Assembly: GCF_947242115.1 (NCBI RefSeq) | Contig: NC_074725.1 | Coordinates: forward strand, 23,045,898-23,109,897 | Reading direction: 5' to 3' | From: Biomphalaria glabrata | Taxonomy: Eukaryota; Mollusca; Gastropoda; Planorbidae | DNA length: 64,000 nt | Shown: in pieces, positions 12,866 to 24,950 of the stretch | How the letters are laid out: the number at the start of each line of letters is the position of its first letter | Numbering within the stretch: position 1 is the stretch's first letter | Translations under genes and position numbers: made by a program | The notes under the pieces: model-generated | Databases searched by the model: none | Seen by the model: the letters and a program-made list of their open reading frames with translations, nothing else | What the model was told of the DNA's origin: nothing

Positions 12866-13059
12866 AATAGTGTACTCATCCTTAGTATTCCTAATCGAAG
12901 TTATTGCTATTTACTGCGTGCAATCCCATCAAGATATACAAACTGTCATTAGCGAAGTTCAAGCGTATGGAGATCTACACAAATCACAATATTGTCACAT
13001 ATTTATACAGAAGTTTTCGCAGCACTTTTATATAGCTCTTCAAACTGACTGCTCTATAG

Positions 13060-13560
13060 AAAGAATCTAAGGCTCCGTGAAAGTTTCCACCTAAGATACC
13101 TGCAATACGCTGTCAAGACTACTTTACTGAAAAATAAGTTCTGCTGGCCACTAGTGGAGACAGTGTGTAGAACTTATTGTTGAACAGCTGCGCTAGGTAG
13201 AACACTTAGGCTAAGTCGTTTGAGGGATGACTCTATGCCAAAGACGATCATACCAGGCGATCTTACAGGAGGTGACTGACTTAGGCTTCAGTTCGCCACC
13301 ATTGGCATTGACTATAGAGGAAAACAGCTGGAAACTAATGGCTTCTAAAAAGGACAAAGTTTGCATGAAACACATTTGATACCCTAAGGAAAGCTACCAC
13401 AAAGTTTTCTCAAAGTGGGAGACTTCTGTCCAAAAGCCAAGAAATGAATCCTACAAAATTTATTTGTTTCTTTCTCTGTGGGACTACATCAGCGCTACCC
13501 GTCGACTGGGGAATGTGAACAAGTTCAAGACATATTTGTGTTCTAGTCACTAAGGGGAGT
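13060..13560 (+). mobile_element. LINE ORF2 fragment
   Basis: Plus-strand frames give phrases such as LSRLRDDSMPKTIIPGDL, resembling the 'RM.DDRLPK.ILYGEL' segment found after the reverse-transcriptase domain of RTE/CR1-type LINEs. Several stops interrupt it. It precedes the zinc-finger segment in element order but follows it on the chromosome, so it is a separate copy or a rearranged one. A GT microsatellite follows at about 13590-13625. Confidence 0.5.
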
Positions 13561-13743
13561 TCTTAGTGTGTCGAGCGTTTCTGATTGTGTGTGTGTATGT
13601 GCCCGTGTGCATGTGTGTGTGTGTGGATTTACATGTTCTTGCACATTTCCTAATAGGATCAACAAAGAAGTCTTAATCCTTTGTTTACAATTGGGATTTG
13701 TCAATATGATATAGTATTACTGTCAACTTAATAATAGTTTAGG

Positions 13744-14760
13744 TCAGCGTTTCTCAACCATAAGCCCGACGTGCTGTCAAGAGCACAGGGTGCGTGAATG
13801 TGCGGTCATTTATTTTTCAAGGGAAAAACTGTTGAAGTTGTTCAAACATTAAAATGCATAAATTTCATATTTCAAATATTTCATTTTCTAAATAAAACCT
13901 TTTACATTGTTTTTGCGAGAAGCGTCTGCAACAAGATATCGATCGTATATAAAACGTTAATTTAAGAAAGCAGCTGAATACGTTGCTGCTGACGCGACGC
14001 GATTCTATTCGTCTTTCTCACGTCAAAACTGTTGATATCGAATTTCTCTTGTTGAAGCTAGCTAGGCCATCGCTCTTTAAAAATCATATGTGTTAAAAAA
14101 AGGCCTACTACAAGACGAATAAATACCAAGATTTTTAGCCATAGGTCTATCAGATATGTTGGTAGACTCGTCAGCGGCAATAGAAAAAAAAATCGAAATC
14201 TGCTTAGCTTTGAACGGAGATATTTACCCATATATCTTTTAATCGCATTGTAATTATCTTGATAAAGGTTAACAGCTTCAACGGTATTTTTCTTTTCAGG
14301 ATTCATTTCTTACATTACTGCTAGCAGCACTTTTTTTACGCATTCGCCGTCGGAAAATGGCTTCATTGCTTTGTAGATAGTCTCACAGCCAGCTCATTTT
14401 CTTGACATAGACTATAGAGGAAAACAGCTCTTTTCGATAAATATTCTCATCAATCCTCCACTTTAGGTGTAACCTAGCAATTAAGAATGCATCCTTATTT
14501 ATTTATGTGATTAGTTTCATAAAGCTGTTAAATGTTTCGTTCTTTATAAAACAAATATGTTGTTTTTTATCGACACCAGTCCATGAAAAGAACAAAATTG
14601 AGAGCCTAACGTAGGGAAAGATATTTTTTTCAAACTTTTTTTCTCTCCTGGTGGAGAGTGGATTTTTTCCACTTTATACCTACGTTTCGGGGGGCCGGAT
14701 GGAATAATATACGTCTCAGGCTGGTTGTGGCTCGCGGGCCGTATTTTGAGCATTAAATTG
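13744..14760 (-). mobile_element. hAT transposon with ZBED5-like transposase remnant
   Basis: The left end is CAGCGTTTCTCAACC, a hAT-type terminus, at 13744. On the minus strand between about 14375 and 14060 the translation shows KPFSDGE, then PEKK and LVFIR-like segments in the order seen in ZBED5/GTF2IRD2-type hAT transposases, with an ORF at 14306-14058 covering the middle. The DES triad segment expected before LVFIR is not recognisable. The catalytic C-terminal half is missing and stops are present, so it is inactive. The right end near 14700-14760 (GCTCGCGGGCCG) resembles the inner end of such elements. Confidence 0.6.
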
Positions 14761-15129
14761 TCATCTGTACTGCTAATAACCTAAACTGCTACAAACTGTC
14801 ACGCATTTAAATCTTGGATAAACATTGTTGCCACTCACAGCTTTTTAGAATAGCATTGAACCTAACTCGGTAATTTAACAAAATCTAGATCTAACTTCAA
14901 ATCTAGTCTAGATCTAAACCAAGTATGATCTAACGGGATCTGGTTGAGTTTGAGTCACTCGAGTTGAGACACAAATTGAGAGGCTCAATTTCTGAAATCA
15001 AATCCTCTAGATTTAGAAATCTATAAATAAATTGCTGCTAATTGCAAAAACTCAATTAAAATTTAAACTACTTAAGTTTAAGTTTATGACTTAACTAGCA
15101 TACCCTAATTTAAACAAAAGCCCTGGACA
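14761..15129. other. Non-coding, nothing recognised
   Basis: AT-rich with several AGATCTA stretches. No exon, RNA gene or clear repeat was seen. Confidence 0.5.
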
Positions 15130-15440
15130 GAAACCCTGCTGTTTTGCGTAGTGCATGTATACATGGTACTATACAGCCTTACAGGTCAAGAAATTGTGGT
15201 TTCCCAGACCTCTTGAGACAGAGGTTAGCAAGTCTGGGGCAGTCAAAAAGAATATGAGACACACTGTGACTGCGTGAGTCAAAATTTGGACATAGTTATG
15301 AGAAATATGAGCTAACAGGACAGGCACTGTGCTATGATAGCTTGCTCAGACCTGGCCACACAAGGAAGTGTGATCAGGGTGCCTCATGCGCCCCAAGACT
15401 CCGCTGGCTTTTTGGGACTTGTCCCAGCACTCAAACCACT
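15130..15440 (-). mobile_element. LINE C-terminal fragment (RNase H/zinc-knuckle-type end)
   Basis: On the minus strand, W-F-E-C-W, then R-x-E-Q-A-I-I-A and C-V-S-Y-S-F segments follow the order found at the C terminus of I-clade-type LINEs (…RTGHC…H.LFDCP…LCLKRSGKP…). Stops break the frame repeatedly. No intact domain remains. Confidence 0.5.
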
Positions 15441-16480
15441 TTTCCATTTCTATTTTTTTTTATTGTAGCCAGAGCATGATGAAAACCCACACCCTGCTTG
15501 ATGGGTGGTGTTAGCCCTGTAGATTGAATCTCAAGGAATTTCAGCACTTTTGAGATAGACTAGATCCCTGATGCTTAACATGATGTAACATAATTTAGGA
15601 ATATTAGAGAAAGATAAAAGGTCAAGATAGAGGGTTAAGAAGCTGGAAGAAAAGACTAATGACCTAAACAAATCATAAAAGTCTATATTCAGGATTATAT
15701 TATAAGGGATATGGCACTAACTATCTTCAAATAATATGATTCCTTGTATCTTACAGAGCTAAACTGATTGATACATAGTCAATGTACAATTCCATCTTCA
15801 TTGCATTGACTTTTTATCTATTGTTTTCAGTAACTCTTCCATGGCTAAGTAAAAGGGATTGCTAACAATAGATGTAGATCTGCTCAGTTAAAATTTTCCA
15901 TTATTTCATTACTGAATGTTCTTGTAGAAAAGTACCAGATGTATGCTCTCTTGACTGTTGTCTAAATGGTCCAGATACAAACCCTGCACCCCCTACCTAC
16001 ATAAATTACAAAACAGAAAGGGATAACAGAGTTACTTCAACTGGAGGTAGTAAAATATACTTATAAACATGGAAACAGATCGGCAGAGTGATATTTGGTG
16101 ATGATTTGTAATTTTTAGTGTTGACAGGTTTACATTGTGAACTAAATGCTATGAAATATTTTAGCTCACCATCAGCTTTTGATATTTAAAAAATAATTCT
16201 CTCCCGAATTTCCAGGCTGCCTCTTATTCACTCCCCCCCCCCCCAAAAAAAATTTTTTTTTTTTTTTTTTTTTTTAACAGCAAATTACTGTGAGGTTTTA
16301 AACCCATAATTCTGTGAAGGGCTCAGATAATGAGAATTGTTTTATTGATCAGGTTATGCAATTTAGTTTCCCCTTACTCTAACTTAGGGTGGACATGAAA
16401 AGTCAAAATTTTAACCTTATACTACTTATCATTTAACTAGACCAACTTTTCCTTTATTGTTTATGATCATATAAAAATGT
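15441..16480. other. Non-coding intergenic DNA
   Basis: It contains a homopolymer C8/A8/T20-type tract at about 16230-16277 and otherwise AT-rich sequence. No gene-like signal was seen on either strand. Confidence 0.5.
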
Positions 16481-16758
16481 GAGGGGGCACAGTGGCTGAG
16501 TGGTTAAATGTTTTTGGCTTCCAAACCTGGGGTCCTGGATTCGAATCTCGTGAAGACTGGGATTTTGAATTTCAGGATTTTTGGGGCGCCCCTGAGTCTA
16601 CCCAACTCTAATGGTTACCTGACTTAAGTTGGGGAAAGTAAAGCGGTTGGTCATTGTGCGGGCCACATAACACACTGCTCATTAATCGTTGGCCAAAGAA
16701 ACAGATGACCTTAACAACATCTACACTATAGATTGCAAGGTCTGAAAGGGGAACTTTA
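16481..16758 (+). mobile_element. tRNA-derived SINE, full-length copy
   Basis: The head has an A-box-like TGGCTGAGTGGTTA at about 16493 and a B box GGATTCGAATC at about 16537. The body includes 'gcggttggtcattgtg', then a run ending CAGATGACC, and the 3' end is GAAAGGGGAACTTTA. The same family appears reversed at 17411-17640 and 21107-21374 and as a 3' half at 50245-50378. The ORF at 16608-16868 (minus) lies within it and is spurious. Confidence 0.8.
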
Positions 16759-17116
16759 TATAAGGTTGGAGTTTGTTCCAATTGAAAATGAAAAAATGTG
16801 TTGGTGGGAATCGTCATAATGAGGCCATTGTTACTGAAGGATGAAAAAATTCTGGTCAAAATAAACATATACCAACAACCTCAACATTGCAAATCAATGT
16901 CCAATATATGAGGCTCACTACTTTTCCACATGTCATCCTTTAAATACTATTTACACACTAATACATAGTGGAAGTATTTAAATAAAATATGTTGTTTTTT
17001 AATGACAAAAGCCTATTGGTGCACAAATTTAAGCCAATGCAATGTCAGCTGAGCTATTTAAATATATTAAAAAAAGATTGCCCCTAACTAACAATGTTTA
17101 ACTTTATCCAAAGGTC

Positions 17117-20100
17117 ATGAGTTCAGATTTGAAAATTTACTTTGCTGGCAGTATGAGGGGAGGGAGAAACGACATTGATATTTATTACAAGATCATTGAA
17201 AATCTTAAACAATATGGCCAAGTACTGACAGAATTTGTGGGTGATAAAACAGTTGACTGTGAAGTAGGTAAGTCCTCATCTTATGAAGCAGTCAATCTAT
17301 ATATTTATACATATTTATAAATCAATATATTTATGTTTTATTATTTTTGTTATGTTTAATTTAATTTTGTAAATTTAATTTAATTTGTCTCATTTATTTT
17401 TTAGCTCATTAAAGTAAAGTTTCCAATTCAGACCTTGGGATCTATAGGGAAGATGATGTAAAGGTCATCTATTTCTGTGGCCCACCGTTAATGAGGCCAG
17501 CACTATGACAAACCGCCTTTACTTTTCCCCAACTAATGTCAGGTACCCATTAGAGCTGGGTGGACTCGGAGCGTCCGAAAGATTCCAAAATTTAAAATCT
17601 CAGTCTTTAGCAGGATTCGAACCTGGGACCCCCGGGCTCATTATATTTGATTTATTTTTTATAATTTTATTAAATTGTATTTCATTCGATTTTTTTAATT
17701 AAATTTTCGCTATTTTTATTTTATTGAATTATTGTATTGATTTCATATAATAATTTTATTTTATTTATTTAATTACTTATTATTAGAATGTAATTTAATG
17801 TATTTACAGCTCCTGTTCTTGATGAAATATCTATACATGATAGAGATGTATCTATGTTGGAAAAGTGCAATTGTAAGTTGATTATTATTTACTATGTGAA
17901 ATATTATTATTAGGGTATTGTTGTTGAAATTATTAAAAAATAAAACAAAGCATAAGTTCACACCCTTAGTAAAATCATTAAATTTAGAGATTCTTCAGGA
18001 TAGATGACTAAAAGTAAAGTAGCAATTATACATAAAACACTGAACCATAATCTTCAATACAAAAACAAAGCCTGATAAAATATTAGAAAGACACAAAGTT
18101 AAAGACACATTTCTTGTTTCATTTGCTAGGATAAATTTCTGCAAACACTCCTTCTTCCTTAGTGCTATTAAAGCATGGAGAAGGTTGCTGAATCAGCCAG
18201 GAAAACCAACGACTTGGCAGAGTTTAAGTCATTGATTAACATTCATGACTTGGTTGACATAGGGACAAGCATAGGATTTAATCATCTTCTTTTTCTTTTT
18301 TTTTTAAGTAACATCTGTATTTTATAAGACAAGATAAGAATTAAAACTCAAATAATATATTTAAACCATTTTTACCCTATTATTAGGCCTTTTATTCCCC
18401 CTATCAGTTCTGCTACTCACTCTCCGCAAATATATTATTGCCTCTGTAAGGAACCTTGAAGTAAGTGGGGCCATACTTCTAAGGGATGTTTGGTCACAGG
18501 CTGTGAGTCAAATAAGTTTTTGGTGAAAGCCATGGACTGTGCATTATGGTGATAACACAATCCTTGGTGTCATGAAATTCATCATAGTTCATCATTTTTT
18601 CAGAAATATATTTAATAAAGTTCACCATATGTCTTTACTTTTAGGTGTGATTGCAGAAGTGACTCAACCATCTCTAGGGGTTGGCTATGAAATTGGTAGG
18701 GCAGTAGCCATGAAGAAACCAGTTTTCTGTTTATACCGTCCACAACAAGGAAAATGTGAGAGACAAAAAGTTTTATTTTCTTTATCTTCTAGTTTAGGCT
18801 TTATTAGTCTTAATTTTGGCAGAGTAGTTGATGAATATTTTATACTTTAAAAAAAAATGTTAACAATGAGATGCCTGTAATGTCATACTTCATTTTAAAA
18901 GAATTATTTTTCGGTGTTATTTTAAAAGTATTTTAGCAGATACTTCTTTTGGAGAAGTCTGCCTAGAACTCGTTGGTCAGGATAAAGGAGGAGGGTCAGG
19001 CATGTGTCCTGAGAGCAGAAGACTGTAATATCCAAAGAATCATGAAGTATAGTGATGAAAGCTTAAAGGATTGTAATGACCATGAATGAAGCAGTGAATC
19101 AATGCAGAGGTCAGCTGAGATGATAAAAAACATACCAGTAATGGGCCTTTTTTTCCTTTTTGCTTAACCATGAAAAGCACTAATGACATGAGGTGTTTGT
19201 GAGCACAGAATAATTACAGCAACTTTAGAGTTAATAAGCAGAGACAACAGCTAAATCTCTTTCAATGTTATGCTCCCAAAAAAGGATGGTTAGGAGGTAG
19301 AAGATAATGGATTATATTAGATTGCAAAGGATCTCTAGAGCACACTCACATGTTACTGTTATTTAAAATATCAATGCAAAAATTAGAAGAGATAACTGTA
19401 GGTACATGTGGATCATGGGCACCCAGGCTTTTGGAGAGTTAAATGAAAATGGAAACATTGCTAAATATAAGCTTTAATTAAATAGCTTTGTTATTGGAGG
19501 TAGTCGTACAAAAGTATACAAAACACATGGTAGTCCTGAAAACCAAATTGACTGTATTTGTACAATTTAAGTTGATCTGAGCAACTGCAATAGTTACTGT
19601 GGTATTGCACGTTTTTTATATCAGGAAGATTTTGACCAAGTCATTTTTGAAATAATTGAGGAATCTGCATAAGCTTTCTTAACTTTTATTGAGGGATGAA
19701 CCAGACCTATCTTAGGTTTCTTAGTGGAACAGTCTCTGGTATGGAGCTAATCAATTTGGTGAAAGAGGCATTAAAAAGCATGAATCAAACCACTCTGGAA
19801 TGTACCTTGTCATTATGGTATCCTTAAAAAGATTATCAATATAATCAAAACTGTTACAAAAGTTTACTGTGTAGAGTTTATCCTGTAGATTGCAGAGTTT
19901 AGACTGTAGAGTTTAGTCTGTAGACTGTAGAGTTTAGCCTGTAGAATGCAATGTTTGGCATGTAGAGTGTAGAGTTAAGCTTGTAGAATGTAGATTTTAT
20001 ATAGATTGTAGAGTTTAGCCTGTAGATTGTAGAGTTTAGCATGTAGAGTGTTAAGTATAGTCTGTAGAGTGTAAAGTTTAGCATGTAGAATGTAGAGTTT

Positions 20101-20432
20101 AGCCTGTATAATGATTAATGTTGGATAGCTTATAAAAAAGAAAATATGGAAACCTGTTGTAAGACACCAGACAACTAAAGATCTATCGTCTGCCCATACC
20201 ACTGCAGAGGTGATGGGCGGTAAGTATGTAAATAAGGTGATAGTTTTACATAAACTTATTATTAAATACATATTTTACTCAACATTAAGAACATATGTTT
20301 TATCTTACAGTATTGTCTGCAATGATAAGGGGAGCTGACAACGGAAGCACTTTTAAAGTTACAGACTACAATGATGTTTCAGAGGTTCCAGAACTTCTCA
20401 AAAATTACCTCCACTTATTGAACTCCTTATAG
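17117..20432 (+). CDS. DNPH1: 2'-deoxynucleoside 5'-phosphate N-hydrolase 1, four exons, complete
   Basis: DNPH1 hydrolyses the N-glycosidic bond of deoxynucleoside 5'-monophosphates (hydroxymethyl-dUMP in vertebrates), a nucleotide-pool sanitising step in cytosol and nucleus. Exons are 17117-17267, 17810-17872, 18645-18755 and 20311-20432 (447 nt, 148 aa plus stop). All borders are GT..AG with matching phase, and the last three introns' junctions rebuild the family sequence. Visible landmarks are the phosphate-loop [10 protein letters not shown] (residues 8-17), the IHDRDV segment with catalytic-type Asp, [17 protein letters not shown] with the catalytic-type Glu, RPQQGK, and LSAMIRGA. Human DNPH1 is about 174 aa; the difference lies in a shorter N terminus and in the loop before IHDRDV. 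The ATG is the only one giving the family N terminus. Introns contain a reversed SINE, a LINE 3' end and a minisatellite. AATAAA candidates follow near 20591 and 20793. Confidence 0.95.
17411..17640 (-). mobile_element. tRNA-derived SINE in DNPH1 intron 1
   Basis: Reverse copy of the SINE at 16481-16758, running from the AAAGTTTCC end to just past the B box (GATTCGAACCTGGGA). The tRNA head is cut short. The ORF at 17505-17702 is inside it and is not a gene. Confidence 0.75.
18020..18345 (+). mobile_element. LINE 3' end in DNPH1 intron 2
   Basis: The plus strand carries the C-terminal coding end of a [15 protein letters not shown], then NSFF-like HSFF, SAIKAW and [15 protein letters not shown] segments, followed by a tail of ACAAGATAAG type. 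Related copies are at 25817-26015 (plus) and near 4260, 55421 and 60175 (minus). It is frame-broken and 5'-truncated. Confidence 0.65.
19868..20110. repeat. Minisatellite, about 22-bp unit, in DNPH1 intron 3
   Basis: About eleven imperfect units built on TGTAGAGTTTAGCCTGTAGA alternate with shorter forms. The 61-aa and 98-aa minus-strand ORFs here are products of the repeat and not genes. Confidence 0.85.
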
Positions 20433-21106
20433 TCCACTTATTGATGTCATAGAAACATTCCAGCGTGTTATTTTGAGTCCTTTGTTAAGTTGTCTGTAAC
20501 TCTTTTGATGGGCATTTACTTATATAACACTAGTGCAAGTACTGAATTATAACAAATTTGATGTAATTATAGTTTATACATAAGCATAAAAAATAAATTT
20601 ATTTTTTAAAGGAGCACCAAAGTATAAAATGTGTAGTAATAAGAATAAAAAAATTATTTTTGTTATTTAAAAAAAATTAAATTAATGTTAATTGTTTTGT
20701 TAAATTAATGTGAAAATTTGTTAGTTTTTTTTTAAAGATTTGCTATTAATAGATAAATTGATGTATATTTTTGTCTTGATAGTTTTTGTATTAATAAATA
20801 AATTAAAGTTACTTTTGCTATTCAGCGTGTAACATATGTGACTGCATTTATTTTATGTTTCAGATTGATTAAAAAAAAAAGTTTTTGCAACAAAACAAAC
20901 TGTTTGTAACAAAAACTTGATTTTGTTTTGTACTAAGTAGATTAGTTAAGTTCTTAATAAATTTTTTATAGCCATATCCATTTTAGTTGAAAATTTTATT
21001 GATTATTCTTTGAGACCTGTTCCTACAGCATCATTGTTTTGATTTCTGTACTACAATTGTCACTTATAAACTTTTTAACTATTTTGTTTCTTAACATAGT
21101 AAGTAA
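20433..21106. other. DNPH1 3' UTR and downstream AT-rich DNA
   Basis: The first 150-400 bases after the stop are probably 3' UTR, with AATAAA-type signals near 20591 and 20793. The rest is AT-rich and featureless. Confidence 0.5.
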
Positions 21107-21374
21107 GTAGCTTCCCTTTCAGACCTTGCGATCTGTAGGGCAGATGATGTAAAGGGAATATGTTTCTGTGGCCCATGATCATTGAGGGTGTCATGTGGCC
21201 AGCACTATGACCAACCTCCTTTACTATTCCCCAACTAATGTCATGTACCCATTAGAACTCTGAGGCGTCCTAAAGATCCAAAAATTAAAAATCCCAGTCT
21301 TCTTCAGGATTTAAACCTGGGACCTCTCGGTTTAGAAGCCAAGCGCTTTACCGCTCAGCCACCGAGTCTCTCTA
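21107..21374 (-). mobile_element. tRNA-derived SINE, full-length reverse copy
   Basis: It runs from the 3' end (TTCCCTTTCAGACC) through the body to the tRNA head, with B box (reverse of GGATTTAAACCTGGG) and A-box region (ACCGCTCAGCCACCG). It is colinear with 16481-16758 in opposite orientation. Confidence 0.8.
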
Positions 21375-21519
21375 ATTGTGAATATATCTAGAATAAAAAA
21401 AAAAATTGAATAACTTATACTTTGTTACAGTTGATCATGCTAATTTACGTATGGTATATATCCCAAATTAAAATAACTTGATCATCCAATGCACCTAAAA
21501 TCATTGCCATTGTCTTGAC

Positions 21520-21690
21520 CTTGCTCTGGGTGATAGAATTAGAAATAGAATTAGAATCACTAATTACCATTCAACAGCTATGCTGGGTCGGACACATATT
21601 CAGTCTCCCATGTGCTATCCTGCATGGGAGACGATTGAATGCCAAAGGCGATCTTCTTGACAAGCTTAAAGCAGGAGGATGTAACAGATA
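21520..21690 (+). mobile_element. LINE ORF2 fragment
   Basis: The plus strand reads I-T-I-Q-Q-L-C-W-V-G-H-I followed by a decayed continuation. This resembles the '(L)RWVGHI(L)RM' motif downstream of reverse-transcriptase domains in RTE/CR1-type LINEs. The 130-aa ORF at 21515-21907 continues through a TA microsatellite at about 21690-21706 and is not a host gene. Confidence 0.5.
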
Positions 21691-21909
21691 TATATATATA
21701 TATATCTGTTACATCAGATATGCCCCCCATAACCCATATCATATGCTTATCAGTTATGTAGTAATCATAAATTCCATTTTTTTCTATTTTTTTTCATTGG
21801 GTCGCAGTCATAATTTTGGCATTTTCAAGTTTGTTAGCTTTGATAAAGTCTATAGACTCAATTCCCTTGTGATATTAGGTCTGCTAATTAGCTATACTAA
21901 ATTGTGACT

Positions 21910-24247
21910 AAAATGTAAAAATAAATATATATATAATAAATAACGGTGTCTTAGAGGTAAACATATTATGTTATGACATAACTCAAGGACCTAATAACAA
22001 ATTATAAGATTCTAATGTCACTGAAACCTACATAGTCTTCCCCATCTGGTCCAGACAAAACTTTGTTCACTGGCTAAGTTTTCTTTCTGTCTTCTGCACC
22101 TGTCTTCAATAATGGCTTTCTTTTGGGTCTCATGTGTGTCCCGCAGTCTTTGTGAGAGTTCTCCAACTGTCTCTTTCAGAGACCATTAGATGCCAGCTAC
22201 TTTAATTTATGCCAGTGAGGGCAAAATGGCATCTGAGTTGATCTTGATAGTGCTTATCCCATTAACCGCCAAAACTTTATTACTGCATTAAATATAAATT
22301 TTCTATTAAATATCAATTTCTATTGGTCAAACTAAGACACTGCAAAAAGAATTTTTGAAAAATTCCATATAGTAACGATTCTGTGAGATGTACACTGGCA
22401 GTGTACATAGCAGGAAGTGGCCCCGTGAGGAACATTATATAAAAAAAATAATATTTTTTTCTTACAATCTTTAAGTGAAAACAGATTAGTTATAACATTG
22501 AAAAACACACAAATTAAGCATTTTAATGCGTCACTTTTTTGGAAACGTCCACAACACTAAGCAGACAAGCTAACAGAGAAGAGGAATCATAATCTCATGG
22601 CAGCTTCTAGAGTACCGTGTACATTGCTCGTGCAAAGGAAGTAGGAATGTCTCTCTAACTCTTTTTTGTCGTCAAAACCGTTAATCACGGGCGTTGCATA
22701 AAGACTTTTCAAGGTTAGCAGCAGCAGTATGTCGCAGTAATACAAAGGACTCCCTAGCGAGGCTTGTCTTCTGGCCTTACTAAATTATGGGTAACTGGAC
22801 ACTATAGCTAAAGGAGCAAAGACAACGCAAAATGGATGTGATTAAATTTTAATAGTCGCAAGGAAGGGGATTATCAGTGTTGTATGATAGAGAGGTTGGT
22901 GAATGACCAACATCTCATTCGTTGTATCTGGAAGAAGTCATTCTCTCTGGTCGTATCTGAAATTCCCATTCTCACGAGATACTGTTTCAGAACGTACCTT
23001 TGTAATCAATCTAATTGTATTTATGATTGCCGCGGAAATTTTGACAAACTATTTCGACCCTACAACATCTAGACATCGCTTTTACATCATTAAATTTAGG
23101 GGTAAGTCAAAATGTAATACAAACATGATCCGACTAGGCTCTCACTTTGATTCTTAACATTAAGAAATAAAATCATATCTCCCCTGTGTACTAGAATAAT
23201 GATGAATCCTCTTTTACATGCTGCTTTCGATACCTTCTTACGAAATGAGTGATACACCCTACGTCACAGACCTATATATTGATAGCCAGGTTGTTAAAAT
23301 CAGTCTATTTACTTTCTGGGCTGGCAGGGTGTTTAACTATTTTAGTGTAAAGAACATGCTTGACTAGCCATGCCTCGTCTGACCACTGCACATTAAGCAA
23401 ACACTATTGCATAACGCGTAATGAAAAAAAATGCAGGGTAGTCTTGTAGTATCATCGACTACACACGTACAGTACACTAGGCCTACACTAGGCTTACATG
23501 TGTATGTCTAGATGACCAGGTTGTTAAAATCAGTTGGACACAGTCTATTTACTTTATGGTCAAGAGAGGGTGTGGATTAAGATTTCTTTTTCTAGAATTG
23601 GTTATCCTAATTAATGCTTTAAGATCCTATATAGGCCTAACTGTCGATTCTTAGATCTCAATAATAAGTCTTAAGACTATAAAAAGGGTCTACTTGATGT
23701 TCCTGTAGTAAAAAAAATATTGTTTGCCGTTTGATCAAAACCATTAAATATAATATTGACCTAACTCACTAATCAGACTCCCATATAAACAGAAATTGAA
23801 CACCACAACGTGGCTCATTAAAAAATTCGGAACAATCTCATTCATAATATTGCATAGAAGCTTTTGGCAAAAAATGTTTAACAACATTTTATTATACTGC
23901 TACTTTCAATTGCAAATATTTAATCCCCTGACTTCTACCAGCATCTTACTTTACCTTCTTCAAATGCAGACTGACTAAATAGTTGTTAACTGCATCATAT
24001 TTTTGATAATCAGTTATTGATATCACATGACCAGAAAACACAGATGTGCGTTTCAACCCTGACCACATGTTGAAAATTTGTACAAATTTTAATTAAACTT
24101 TTTAGCTAGTAACTAAAGAAAATTAATTAAACTACGATTTTAACTAAACTTTTTTTTCTAGTTATTAAACAACGGCCTTAACTATTTTTTTTTAGTTAAA
24201 CTAAAAGTTTCTAACTTTTTAGTTAACTTTTGCCCATCACTACCTAT
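21910..24247. other. Non-coding, mixed old repeats
   Basis: No exon is supported. A local duplication of about 55 bp sits at 23283-23340 and 23517-23575 (shared CAGGTTGTTAAAATCAGT). A 21-bp hairpin lies at 22388-22408. The stretch at 24060-24240, rich in GTTAACT-like motifs and ending TTTTGCCCATCACTACC, looks like a degraded MITE end. Short ORFs at 22884-23157 overlap in two frames and lack any supporting feature. Confidence 0.45.
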
Positions 24248-24255
24248 GTGTGATA

Positions 24256-24724
24256 CAGTGGCGTAGCATCCATAGCGCGAAGGGGTTCAATGAATCCGGG
24301 CCCACGACTATTTAGTTGGTGTAACAACCATGGGGCCAGGGCCGGATTCACCTCTATGCAACATTAGCTCTATCTTAGGGCCTCCAAGAAAAACTTAGTA
24401 GTTACATATAATATCTAGATCCATATGGATCAATGAAGCAGTCTTAAGTAATAAAATATCCCCATATTACTTACGATGCCAGGCTAACGATGGTTTTCCA
24501 ATATGAGTGGACAGTACAAAAGCCTTCTGGCATTGTTTCAACAAAAGCAGCCGCATTATGTTCACTTTGGTAAACCAGTACTTAGACATGGTCTTAAATG
24601 ATTCTGTTAGCTGTGTTCATGAACTTGAATGTCTTTTAGTAAATGTACATGCAAACTACTCCGTTTTTTTTTGTCAAATGGGGGTGGGGGGTCAGAGGTC
24701 TACTGGTACCTTGCTACGCCACTG
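24256..24724. mobile_element. hAT MITE (469 bp) with TIR and TSD
   Basis: The ends are a perfect 12-bp inverted repeat, CAGTGGCGTAGC and GCTACGCCACTG. They are flanked by GTGTGATA (24248-24255) and GTGTGACA (24725-24732), an 8-bp target duplication with one mismatch, as expected for hAT. It has no transposase. The ORF at 24507-24818 crosses its right end and is spurious. Confidence 0.85.
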
Positions 24725-24950
24725 GTGTGACATCTTGATGGTCTCAGATTGGAACCCTTGCTCGTGGCCATCCTCTGCCATCCTGAGGGGTTTGGGCTTG
24801 AATTTAATATTTTTTTAATGAACATTTTAAAAATGTAAAACAAAAAGTTCAATAATAGTTGGCTTGGTCCCTAACAATTCTCCTGCATCTCATCGCATCC
24901 TTACACACATTCAGCTACATTGTCTTGAACTAATGGGACATATTTTTTTT

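Noticed and set aside
12583-12879. 98-aa minus ORF
   Set aside because: Antisense to a LINE zinc-finger C terminus; no promoter or homology.
18539-18850. 103-aa plus ORF as a separate gene
   Set aside because: It contains DNPH1 exon 3 (18645-18755) plus intronic flanks; it is not an independent gene.
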